Source: Branchiostoma lanceolatum (taxonomy: Eukaryota; Chordata; Leptocardii; Amphioxiformes; Branchiostomatidae). Taken from it: a DNA stretch of 64,000 nt. How positions within the stretch are numbered: position 1 is the first letter of the stretch; every line of letters begins with the position of its first letter. Both the position numbers and the translations under genes were made by a program. Below the pieces are notes generated by a model, which was not told where the DNA came from, ran no database searches, and saw only the letters and a list, made by a program, of their open reading frames with translations. The stretch lies in the NCBI RefSeq assembly GCF_035083965.1, contig NC_089722.1, forward strand, positions 40,347,958 to 40,411,957, given 5' to 3'. Below, one piece after another: positions 12,347-23,400 of this stretch.

Positions 12347-12839
12347 GTTTTTTTGCCAATTCTGCGTTATTATCCAGGTAAGTAACACACCGCCTGCGCA
12401 TGTATAGCGGCAATCTGACTTTGATATTCTTGTACCGCGCCTTCTGAGCTTCACCCGTCCGTTAGTCACATAGATTAAGCTGCGAAGCAGACCTATTATG
12501 AGACGTAGATTGCAACAGCACCTGTGGCAGCTTTCCTGTGATCATCACGATGCTTCGCACGGTTGCATGTACAAAACCGGGACATCTCTTGGAAGTTTCC
12601 CGTAGGCAGGTAGCTTTGCACGTCATGATTCGTGACCAGTGCCTTTACTAAAGGCTTTACACTCCACCTGTGTTCTGGCCTAACAGGATCAAGACAAACT
12701 TTTCTAAAAATAACGGGATGGATAGTTCCTGCGGCAGCCGGATACTGTTACGAGGTGTCAAATGCACAAACTGAAAGCCTGCGAAGAAATACGGATCAGT
12801 AAGACGTTTTGATGGTATTGACTAGCCTCTATCATGCTC

Positions 12840-12995
12840 TACTGGTCGCTGGAAAGAGTAGAACTTTGTCAATAGACAGATAACATGCCAGAGAACTTAC
12901 ACTTAGCAAGCTGGGGATTACAATTTGCCACCTAGGCCGACCAACTCCTCTTGCATATCATCTGTCTATTTGGCCAATTTCTACTCTTTCCATTA
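12840..12995. mobile_element. Decayed fold-back element related to the 9-kb MITE
   Basis: TACTGGTCGCTGGAAAGAGTAG at the left and TTGGCCAATTTCTACTCTTTCC at the right are imperfect inverses sharing arm sequence with 9071-9372. Confidence 0.5.
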
Positions 12996-13097
12996 TGTAT
13001 GTATAGACTATCAAAGCTTGCACAACGCATGAGTACTTAGTTTACACTATTCAATGACACTGATAGACTATCTCTTCTCCCTCCCTCCCTCCAGACC

Positions 13098-14093
13098 ATG
13101 TCGGTGGTCAGTGTTGTCCTGGTGACCCTGATCGTTCTCATCTCTATCGCCATCATCGTCCACTCTGCCGTCGGGTGTGTGAGCGGGAACTGCGTGTGCT
13201 GCAACCGTAGGTTCCTTCTTTCCTTCAACCATCTTATGCTTCTAGTCTCAACCAGACTAACTACGCTCACTGTGGACTGACTCTACTGGCTAATTATTCC
13301 TTCTACGATTCATGCCGAATTCTACGATTCATACGCCCGTAAGAGGGCCTGGTGGAGGCTATTATGCTTAGGTCCCAAGGAGGATAATCGAACCATCCCA
13401 GCATGCCTCAATACACACCCAACAATACACATCCACAGATGGGTGACTGCCATCTGTGGATGTGTATAGCAAGCCACAGACTTGCCATTTTGCATTTGAT
13501 ATTGTGGCAATTGGTACAATTTGACCATTAGTTTTTCTTCTCTTGAATAGTCAAAAGACTAAGTTAGTTCATGAGAGTGTCTGGCTATTCTAATTTGTCC
13601 ACAACTTTTCAAATTGTGTCATAAACACTTGCCAACCATTGATGCAAATATGCACTTGACCAAACTACAGTGTTTTTGATGATGGGATACTGCTTGTGCA
13701 TCACAAAAAACAAAATGTACCAAAAAACCTTGGTATCCCATCATCAATCAATAACTCATTCTAAGACCTTTCTTCACCAGATTCTAAACATAACGCATTC
13801 TTACACCTTTCCTTTCCAGATTCTAAAGGTAACTATTTTTTTCTTCAAAACCTTTCTAATCAGACTCCCGAAACCACAACATGGTGCTGGAGATCACGCC
13901 CCAGCGGGAGACGTTTGAGTTGACGAGCGTGATCCTGACTCAGGTCTCCATGGACAGCACCAAACCGAACGCGGAAGTAGTGGATCACCTAACAGGCTCT
14001 GTGGATCTACCGGGGCAGATGCACCAGGAAACGGACTCCAGGAAACTCGACTCGAGTTGTCCGGTCAAATATCAGGTGGAAAACATCTGCTGA
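13098..14093 (+). CDS. Possible small single-pass membrane protein, two coding exons
   Basis: Exon 13098-13206 follows a strong polypyrimidine AG acceptor three bases before the ATG, so an upstream non-coding exon is expected. It splices (phase 1, gtaggt donor, ATCAG acceptor) to 13864-14093, giving 112 residues. Residues 4-26 are a clean hydrophobic helix (VSVVLVTLIVLISIAIIVHS). It is followed by CVSGNCVCCN, a cysteine cluster typical of juxtamembrane palmitoylation, and a polar tail. The family is not recognised. The last codons run into a 108-bp repeat array, so the 3' end may be misjudged. Confidence 0.4.
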
Positions 14094-14310
14094 AGAGGTT
14101 CTGTTGAAAAAATATACCGGGTCAGACAGAGGCACTAGAAAACTGCAGACTCCAGAAAACGAGTTGTCAAGGCTAAATATCAGGTGGAAAACATCTGCTG
14201 AAGAGGTTCTGTTGAAAAAATCTACCGGGTCAGACAGAGGCACTAGAAAACTGCAGACTCCAGAAAACGAGTTGTCAAGGCTAAATATCAGGTCGAAAAC
14301 ATCTGATGAA
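14056..14310 (+). repeat. 108-bp tandem repeat overlapping the 3' end of the predicted gene
   Basis: About 2.4 copies, with ATCAGGTGGAAAAC recurring at 14073, 14181 and 14289 (one change). The period is 36 codons, and one frame stays open from 14104 to 14511 with a repeated SDRGTRKLQTPENELSRLNI peptide. The predicted gene stops inside the first unit in another frame. Confidence 0.75.
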
Positions 14311-15181
14311 GAGAACAGGCACTATCTCAGTGATCAGACTGACTGGACCAATAAGATACTAGACCAACCAATCCATGGTGGTCTGTACAGACACGCATCT
14401 TCATCAGCTCTTTGTACCGCTTTTTGGGAAAGGTTGCACGACAACAACGTTATGGTAAGCAATCGTGATTTTAAGAATGGATTTCGACCATTATACTGTT
14501 GTTTTGTTTAAAGTATTGATACAACCAGTTTATCTGCATGCATGTTGTGCTATTCTTCTTCGGGTTGACGAAGAGACAGAGAGTTCGTCTCGAAAGCTCC
14601 CCAGAGCAATATTTTCTTATGTTGTGTGTAATGATTAAATGTTTGTCAAACGTTTGTGGTATTCTCGTTTCAATAGACGGAAAGCCGAATAGATTGCTTT
14701 CAAACACCTCTGAGAAAGTATATTAGCAAAGCAATAGGATAACGACAAAATGTACTTTTCCAATGTCTGCACACACACACATTTAAATCTAGAAGTCGAA
14801 TCGGGTTCGTGGATTTCTTGTGCCAAAATTGAATCGTTTTGTACAACGTGCCTTCAGTGGTCGTCAAGTCGTTTTGTATGTGGCGTTACTAGATTAGATG
14901 TATCAGGCTTCACAGATGTATCTAATCATCTTCATGTCGGGCGGACTGCCCGGACTAAGGCTACTCTGTCCTTCCCGACCACACGGTTCGCCATTTAGAT
15001 GTATCTAAAAGCGGAAGTAAAACTGCACAAATCGAACATGTCGTGTTTCCCAAACTAGTTCCAATCAGTGCTCAACACGCTCGAGTATTAACTTTCAAAG
15101 TTTGCCATGCGTGTATTCTCTATGTAACGTTATGTTTGAGAAGTGGAGAATGGGAACCTGTACATACTACTAAATATCAAA

Positions 15182-15380
15182 CACTGCACGAAATGGCCTC
15201 ATATCCCGGCGTATACGTACAGGGATTCCTCCGGAAATATTCCATATCCCGGTGCGGATTTAGCGTATCCGTTAGTTACGTTGTATCCGCCTGTATCCGT
15301 CAGTATCCGTCAGTGTCCGCTAAGAATACAAAAAAATCTCTGTACGTATACGCCGGGATACGAGGCCATTTCATGCAGTG
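15182..15380. mobile_element. Fold-back MITE, about 200 bp
   Basis: CACTGCACGAAATGGCCTC plus TATCCCGGCGTATACGTACA at the left is the inverse of the right end, with two or three differences. The centre carries short direct repeats of CCGTCAGT and GTATCCG. Confidence 0.75.
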
Positions 15381-16478
15381 AAAGATTTGTATAGCGTGCT
15401 GGGTTCATGTCACAGATTGTCCTCTCTTGTTGCTTTCACAAAGCGGGAGAATAAACGAATAAAGTTGTCTCTGTACATATTTCATGTCTGTCCTGAAATT
15501 CTGTTGCAAGTTGCACTGACTGCTCGCTGCATTAGAATTCCATTGTCCTCACCATGAGTTGGGAAACTTGCTCTAGTTCCTAGATTGATGGGGCGAGTAT
15601 CAGATAGAGAAGTTCCTATCTTCCTATTCAAGATGGTCTGCATGGGTGTACCTGGCAGTAATTAACGGCAATACTTAATTGTACATTCAGGAAGGCCGGC
15701 GACGCGTAACGGTAAATTGGCAAGCTAGATCAGGGTACCTCAGTTGGAGAAACTGACAAATCTGCGAACAGCGTCACAACCAGACGCGTCGTTGTGACTT
15801 CAAGTCGGGCAAACTGGCGTCCGACTACGCGATACAAATTTGTCACTATTAAACGCTTTGATAATGCTAATGATGACGTCTGGATAACAAATAGCATGCT
15901 ACTCAGAATAAAAATGACTTTTATCCAACCGTATCCAACTGGCAAAAAGAGACATGCAGACCCTTATTCAAATTGTGTCTTGACATTGTAAAAGTAAAAA
16001 AAGTCAAGTCGAAAACGTTACAAATCAGACCTGCATTGTAGCATACGCTAGACCAAGCCACCGGGTCGTAAGCGCATATGGTCATGTTTGTGTATAAAAG
16101 TATCCCGTATATAGATTCATGTAGCTGTGTCCAAAGAGAGATCTTATGTAACGGCCGTTACTTGACAACATTGACCCAAGAGGACGAAATAGACTAGGCA
16201 GCTACGATAGGTTTGTACACCAGGCTATATTACATGGTATGCGAATTACGTTCAGGACACGGCGCCACGACGTACGTACGTCGGTACGGAGACACGTGCG
16301 GCCGTCATCACGTGTGGGACGGGTAGCGACTCTCCCGTGACGTCCGTCCAATATCTGGGGCAGCTGTTTAATACATGGATATAAAAATAGCGGCGCGCAA
16401 TTTCCACTCCACGGATCCCACATCCGTCAGCTGCTCAAAGGGATCATTTATGGACGCAAACCAGCTAACAGCCTGTTA

Positions 16479-16722
16479 CGCGCTTTGTACCATTCGTTTG
16501 CTTAATGATACTTGTGTGAGGATTTTTTTAAAGGTAAAGAAAGTCCCATAGCATTTCTTGGGCCGTGGGGGCAGTGGGCTGTTATCCATTTCCACCCTGT
16601 CATGTTATTTTGTACCATTTGTCTGTTTAATGACATATGTGTAAGGATTATTTTAAAGGTAAAGACTAAAGTAGTCCCATGGCAACTCTTAGGCCGTGGT
16701 GCAGTGGGTAGTTATCCACTGG
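16479..16722. repeat. Two-copy tandem repeat of about 130 bp
   Basis: TTTGTACCATT(C/T)GT(T/C)TG, AAAGGTAAAGA, AGTCCCATGGCA and AGGCCGTGG(T/G)GCAGTGGG recur once. The copies have diverged by roughly one base in six. Confidence 0.6.
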
Positions 16723-17269
16723 CCAACTTGAGCTTCTCATGAATAAACCGGTTAAGCTTCTAAAATGTTGTCAATGATGTGATGTACTGCCACTCTGCTG
16801 AATGATAATAAGCAGCCATCGTAGCAGAATGTCATATTTATCCTACCTAACCAACACCGCAGACATGCATACAAATGACATGCCCGAATTGCATTGAGTT
16901 TACAAGCCGAGTTCTTTACCTGTATGTTTTTTTTTTACAATCCAAGTTCTTTGCGCGAATGTACAAACGGTCGAGACAATTGCAATTGGTGCTTTCGGCT
17001 ATCTTTGCGTCCTTTGACGATTTTGAATACCACGATTCTACGGCAGCCCCAGGCCTGCTGTTTTGGCTTATATATAAATTATAAATTCTCCGCTAATCTC
17101 TGTTGCAGCCTTAGATCATTGTTGAAAGCGACAGGGAAACAGCCAGAAGCGGCGGAAATAGAATCTCTGTACGTCAGCGTGCGTGGGCTGTTATATATAT
17201 AGACAGCATAATCTTCAAAAATTGAAGGCGGATGTCTTAACGAAAGAAGATCCATATTTAACTAGGACG

Positions 17270-17466
17270 GCGCTCTCACCGCGCGCTCTGCGACCTTAAA
17301 TTTAACAGACCCCTCAAACGAATTTCATTGACAAAAAAACGAGTCTTTCTACGCTTTGTGTGTATTGTTGTCTTTTCAGACATACTTTTACATTTTGCAT
17401 GATATTCTAATTATGTAATCAAGGATTAGACAAATCCGATTTAGGTCGCAGCGAGAGCGCAGCTAG
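17270..17466. repeat. Dispersed repeat, second copy
   Basis: Related to 10688-10877 through shared blocks around CATTTTGCAT(G/T)ATA and AAATCCGATTTAGG. It lies next to the MITE at 17496 and may be part of one composite insertion. Confidence 0.45.
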
Positions 17467-17495
17467 TGGAATGAGGCCTTCGGAGTACTGATTAA

Positions 17496-17742
17496 AGCCC
17501 CCCTCTCACTGGAACCGCGCGGCACGCTGGCGGCGTCGCTGCGTCCTAAGATGGATTTGTGTTACTCTTTACTTTATTATGGGAATACCATTCAAAACGT
17601 ACAAGTATGGCCAAAAAGACAACAAAACACACAAAGCTGAAAAAGATTCGTTTTTTGTCGATGAAATTCGTTGAGTGCTTTGTTAATTCGATCGGCCACA
17701 GCGACGCCGCCAGCGTGCCGCGGGTTCAGTGAGAGGGGGGCT
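17496..17742. mobile_element. MITE with terminal inverted repeats of about 47 bp
   Basis: The ends begin AGCCCCCCTCTCACTG on both strands and continue through CGGCACGCTGGCGGCGTCGCT. The total length is 247 bp and the interior is AT-rich and non-coding. A target duplication is not obvious. Confidence 0.8.
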
Positions 17743-18839
17743 CAGGAATACTGATAAGGCGCCTGTAATTGTCGGTGATTTGCAAAATCACCTGTTCTTT
17801 GTCACGCTATTATGGTATAATGTAGCTCCGTCGTCACATTTGATATCTAAGTATCTATAACTGCTATTATGTAGATCTTAACGTTTATGAGATTTACTTA
17901 TCATCAAAAACGTGGGACTTTTTATTTTCCACTGCTTTCGAAGAAGAAGTCAAACTCTATATTTGTATAGAAGTCAAACTGTGCATTTGTATAGAAGAAA
18001 CGTATTGTAGACTGGAAACGTAGTTTAATCTTCTTCGCTTGAATCACATGTAAGTCTTATGTTTTACTTTATGTTTGTGCATCGTCATTAACTATTATCA
18101 ACTTGCAATTAGCCTACGGGCATCAGTTTGCAATTAACTTGTTATTATAAAACAAAAAACACTATTGCGGTGCCCGACTTGCCATGTTTCATCTGGACCT
18201 TAATGATTATCAACATGTTACAAATTCAGACTGGAGTTTAGCTGCGAACACACAGACAAAAAAAATGCATTTTGAAAAATCAAATTCGCGAAAGTCATGT
18301 TCTGTTTGGATGCGATCAGAGGAGCAAACTGGAGCTAGAATAGGACGGATTCCAAGCTACTCCCAACTCATCGCCGGCATGGGAGTACTAGTAGCTAGTC
18401 TCTACCATACTAACCACGCCAGCTATAGGTAGAATATTTGCCGGGGAAATTTGGCCACCGGAGGGTTTCATTTGCAGGCGCAGGGGAATATCAACTTTAC
18501 CGTGGACATGACTCTACTGGCAAATCATTCCCTTTTCTTGCGAATTCTACGTTCCATACCCCCGTCGGAAGGCCCGGGGGAGGCTAGGGAGTAGTCGTCA
18601 GTTGGTCCCGGATGTGTGACAGGGACGTAACCTTTATCTACGTACACCCTTTCATCATATCCCCAGTTTACACAATGTTGCCCTACGGGGTCCTTCACCA
18701 GATGGGCTCTTCCGGTCAGAAATTGGCAAGTTTTAAATACATGTACACCTGGACGGAGGCAAATATCAATTACATCTCCCTTTGTGAGACTAATTATGTT
18801 ATTTGTTGATCGCTATGGGCATCTACAAAAATGTATGTA

Positions 18840-19271
18840 CGCGGGGTGATCAATAAGTCCTCGGCCTCACCCAGAAATAAGGTTCACAACTCACATTTCG
18901 TGGCATAATCTTTTAGTTTGACGTCTTTTAGCAATATCCACCAAGCTTCAAATTATTGTGGTCATTACTTTCCAGTTGACGTCCATTTGAAAATCAGTAA
19001 GTAAGTTGCGAGAAAAACAGGGTTGAAGTGTGATCTGAGCTGTGTGGGTCCAGTTCCTCATGCCATGAATCGGCATAAAATCTGCGAAGACCTTGTCAAA
19101 ATGTCGCATCTCAATTGTCCATGTCTTTATCCTTCTACCTCATTTAACGTTACTGGGTGTCGCATGCAAACTAATGATCACAATGATTTGAATTTTGATA
19201 GACATTCATAAAAGCTCTTGTGGTTTAAAATCATTCCCCGATATTTCTTGGGACTTATTGATCACCCCTCG
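18840..19271. mobile_element. Non-autonomous mariner/Tc1-type element
   Basis: The ends read CGCGGGGTGATCAATAAGTC and its near-perfect inverse GACTTATTGATCACCCCTCG, each flanked by TA. The GGTGATCAATAAGTC end is typical of mariner. At 432 bp with no transposase frame, it is an internally deleted copy. Confidence 0.75.
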
Positions 19272-19780
19272 TACACCATTGTGTGTACGATTTGCGCACA
19301 CGGCAGGTCGAGCCAATTTACTAGACTATATAGTTCCTTGCCCCTGGGACATTTCTAACAAGCAGCACGAGTAACGTTACATGAAACCAGGTAAAAACTT
19401 CCGCCTGATAATATGATATACATGCATATTTACTTGTGTGTGCCAAGGTACAGACTTCGAATTCCCCCTAAACTCTGTTTTCATGTGACGTTCATAAGTT
19501 TTGCTTTCAAATTTGAATACCAATGCAAACATCCGTCCTACCGGAAGATGCCATCAAAGGGATAGCCATATATAGAAGCGCTCCCACAGGCAATCACATA
19601 AACTTTTAGGAATAAAACAAGGTTCCGACAAGATCAACTGTACAAAGAATGGCTCAATTCAATAAGAAGCTCCTTCAAATTCCTGTGCTTGATCTTATTT
19701 CACAAGACAGTTCTTCTAAAAGACTTCAGAAGCGCAGTGCCAGCTTATATAATGTTAGTTGTTTTCATAATAACTTTGTG

Positions 19781-19975
19781 CTATATTTGGTATACCTTGT
19801 GCTATTTTTGGTATACCTTGTGCTATATTTGGTATAGCTTGTGCTATATTTAGTATACCTCGTGCTATATTTAGTACACCTTGTGCTATATTTAGTATAA
19901 CTTGTGCTATATTTGGTATACCTTGTGCTATATTTGGCATATTGTGTGCTTTAATTTGGCATGTTGTGCTTTGGG
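19781..19975. repeat. 21-bp minisatellite, about nine copies
   Basis: The unit is CTATATTTGGTATACCTTGTG with small variants. Because 21 is a multiple of three, both strands carry long but meaningless open frames. Confidence 0.9.
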
Positions 19976-20214
19976 TTAGAGTTGGTTCCTGAGATCAAAA
20001 TAAATAGAGGAAAGGGTTTCTCTTTGAAATGATGTGTAGGGGCTAAATTACAATTCCACTTACAGTAAGTAAGTTATACTGTGATAGAAGTTAACCCTCA
20101 GGTTAGTGGAACGAAAGAAAAAAGTTCTTACAGTATTAACTTATGCAAAAGGCTTAATGAGCAGGACCATAAGTAGTAACAATTGTGTAGCATGAGTAGT
20201 CCCGTAGCAGCTTT

Positions 20215-20400
20215 TCTTGGCACTGCAGCAGAAGTTCCAGTTTTTTCCATCTAGACAGTATTCAAGACATGCTATAGTCACTATTTTTATGTGGTAGATA
20301 GCTCTTGTGCTTGGCAAGAAGTGACTTTAAGTTTGGGCCCCCTAGCAGGTTCCTTGCAGGGGCATTTTATATGCAGACTTTGAAACACAATGAGTCAAGA
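20215..20400. repeat. Interspersed GGGCCCCCT repeat, copy 3
   Basis: Shares GACATGCTATAGTC, GTGGTAGATAGCTC, TTTGGGCCCCCTAGCA and GCAGACTTTGAAA with 5310-5530. It lies just beyond the NOC4L poly(A) signal. Confidence 0.5.
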
Positions 20401-20411
20401 AGGGACAATTT

Positions 20412-20417
20412 TTTATT
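20412..20417 (-). terminator. Poly(A) signal for NOC4L
   Basis: The minus strand reads AATAAA about 70 bases after the NOC4L stop codon, giving a short 3' UTR. Confidence 0.6.
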
Positions 20418-20487
20418 GATGTTATGTTATGATACAAAAAGTCTTATCTTGTTGAGGCACCAATTATCATGCCTTGCCCTATTCTTA

Positions 20488-23400
20488 TCAATTAACAGTT
20501 TTTTGCTTCTTAGTCGGCGGCTCAGTTGCCCAGATGTTGTAGAACTGGTCATTAGGCCCAAACAGTCCTTTTGGAACGTGGAACTCCAGTGGAACCTGGT
20601 CAGACTGGCTGGTGAGATCCTTGTCAAACATCTGGGGAAGGAAGGGAGGGGAGATTCTTGTGAGCATGTCGATGAAGGTTAGACATCCAGGTAAAACATT
20701 GCATAATACAAAATAAATAAAGAAACTGGAGTCAGACGTTTTAGCATCCTCTGTCTTTCATCCCATTCATTCTCAGTTGCTGAAGAAAGATATTGTGGGT
20801 GCTATCTGAAACATCTGACTCTTCTGAGAATTTAGGCAGAACTTGCTTCATTTATTTTGTATAAAGTACTGTGAGCAAGTTCAAATTCAAGAATACCTGA
20901 GCTATTTTTTTGCCTCATTTCAGTGCATCATGCCGTCTTCTCCCTTTGCCATAGCTCCACGATGCCATCTTTTACATCAAGCTCTGTCACATGACCCAGT
21001 CAGTGGTTGCCTTGTTGGCATAAAATGTTTCCATACTAAGATTTGTATATTTCTGCATAGTGCTTCATGTGTTTTTCATCAGATTCCTACACTTTCCCAT
21101 TGTGCTTCATGCATTTTTCATAAAATTGATGTGAATGGTTAGGCACCCCTGAAAGTACACCAGTGAAGCCAAAATCAGAAGAGAGAAATTAAAGCTGTTC
21201 CCACCTCACTAGTCTGCAGCTCCAGGTACTGAGACAGGTCCGTCTCCAGCGGAGCCAGCGGCTTCCCCAACAGGACCGCAGCCTGGGATACGTCAGGGTG
21301 GACATGGGACTGGAGAGACTGGGGGGGAATTGGAGCGGAAGAATTATTGCTGGCATTGATACATTTATAGCAATTTTCTTGTGTTTGTGTGCATCAATGT
21401 TGTTTGATTTTAAAGAATTGTAACAAGCTATACTGATACAGGGTAACAGATAATGTTTCTCCCCCTGCGTGTAATGGTTAGCAATGAGTAATAATGATTA
21501 TGTCAAAAATTAATTAGTCATTACCTACTAGTAATAGTAAGCTCTGATAAGTACAAAATGTAGGTCATAGGTCAGGTCTTCATCGGGCCCGCAATTGTTA
21601 ATCAGTTTGTCTGTGAACAGGTTGTCTTGTTGGCAACAGGACAAGTTAGGGGTAAACTAATCAATTCATACGTTCTGTTTACCCTTCCCTGAGCTGTGCA
21701 ATCTTCCCCCTAACACTTTGCTTTCTTAGATAGAGGCTTAGAGGCTGTAAAGATTACACAATCTGCTTGAGAGTGTGCTGGCATGATCTGCTGTCATGTT
21801 AGTACTGTGTATCCCTGGAAAAGACCTGTGTTCTCTGTACAGGCTGTCTTGTTGGCAACAGGACAAGTTAGGGGTAAATTAAACAATTCATACTTTCTGT
21901 TTGCCCTTACCTGAGCTGGTCAGTCTTCCCACTAAAACTTCTCTTTCAAACTGGCTTAAAGGTTGTAAAGCAGATAACAGAATCCGCTTGAGGAGTGCAT
22001 GCTGGCATGATCTGCTGTCATGTTAGTACTGCTTATCCTTAGAAAAAGACCTGTGCTCTCTACACTAGTCATGTAATATAAAACACATCAACTCCTCCCA
22101 CCTTGACCTCCCAGAGAGAACTGTCCATGGCCTTGCACTTGGCTGGGTCTGGCTCATTTGCATCGTAGGGGTCTGACCCAAGTCCTGAAGGATTGAATGA
22201 GAATAACAGTTATTACCAAATTGTATTCAAGCCTGAACACCAAGGAGATGATGATGATGATGTGGAAAATTTATGAAAAGTACAGCCATCGCTTTGGTAT
22301 TTATCATATGGACATTAAAAATTGGAGGCAAGTTGGCTTGGCATTCCTCGTGAAAAACGACAACACTGAAGCCAACTTTGGAAGAGTTCTGGCATTGTAT
22401 ATCAATATGCTGCAACTGCCCAGTCACCACCCACACAGGGCTTTACATGGCCCACCTGCAGCAGAGTGTGCAGATCAAGGATTGGGCTGCACAGCCACAG
22501 GAGAGCCTGCAGAGGAGGACTGACTTCCCATTGATCTTCAGAAGCAAAGAAATAGCCATCATCACATGTACTTCCAACAAGCTGGTAAGCAAGACGACTG
22601 GTAAATACAACCTTCTCCAGTTAGACTAAGCTCTTAGTGAAGATAAAACAAAAAACTTGAGTGAAAACCCACCCTCCCCACCGCTCCTGTGCACTAGGAC
22701 CTGGCAGTTGGGATGTCTCCTCAGGAGGTTGGAGATCAACACTAGGACCATTTGGAGAGCTAGATTAAAAAAAAAGAAGAAAAAAAAGAGTATAATAGAT
22801 ACATTTATGACATATTTGAGGAATCTTATCATCAACATAATGCACCTAGAAGACCAGTTCATTGTTACCAGAGTTTCTAACCATTTGCCCAGACTTACCT
22901 GAGACAGGAGCAGACAGGGAGAGTCTGGATAACCGCTTGATGAAGGCAGCCGCCAGGTAGGCTGGGATGTGTCTGTAAAGGAAAACATATCATTATTCTA
23001 TTACTACTTATAGATAGTAGAATAAATTAAGGACTGGCTGCAGACAATCAGAGATGGAAGACTTCACTACCGTGTAAGAACACTTGCCGTGGAACACTGA
23101 CAGCTCAAACAGACCCCCCCCCCAACCACCCCCCTTCCCACACACATACCATATGTACAGTAAAACACATTACAAGAGTTCTTACGTTGATGTAAGGAAA
23201 ACGTCAGTGAGGTGGAAGAATCGTGCTGTGTATTTCACATGGAACACGGATGGCTCAAATAGTGCATACAGCTTCCTGAAGAAGTCTGGGTAGTCCCTGT
23301 AAAAAAAGCACACAAAAACAGGACATCATGATCAGTACTAGTGGCAACCAAGAACCACCATCATCTCCAAATGCAACTGATACAGACCTATATCTGGCCT

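Larger units (their letters stand above)
3500..13097. other. Gene-poor, repeat-rich interval upstream of the P450 gene
   Basis: Apart from the orphan exon at 4245-4346 and a possible promoter near 7630, no coding exon could be supported. The open frames are short and lack family resemblance. The interval holds several dispersed repeats, fold-back elements and a SINE, listed separately. AT-rich runs at 5530-6150 repeat loosely: the phrases TTTGCATAAT, GACATTTGTAACTGAGGAAG and GATGGTCATGATTTTT each recur about every 240 bp. Confidence 0.6.
14312..20487. other. Intergenic interval without convincing coding exons
   Basis: Only repeats, listed separately, could be supported between the membrane-protein candidate and NOC4L. 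The longer open frames here coincide with minisatellites or MITEs and have no recognisable domains. Confidence 0.55.

Noticed and set aside
19755..19940. NIAQGIP repeat protein
   Set aside because: It arises from a 21-bp minisatellite open in several frames and is not flanked by splice sites or homologous sequence.
21621..22075. snoRNA pair in NOC4L intron 14
   Set aside because: The duplication has a conserved stem, but on the NOC4L sense strand no properly placed H, ACA, C or D boxes could be found.
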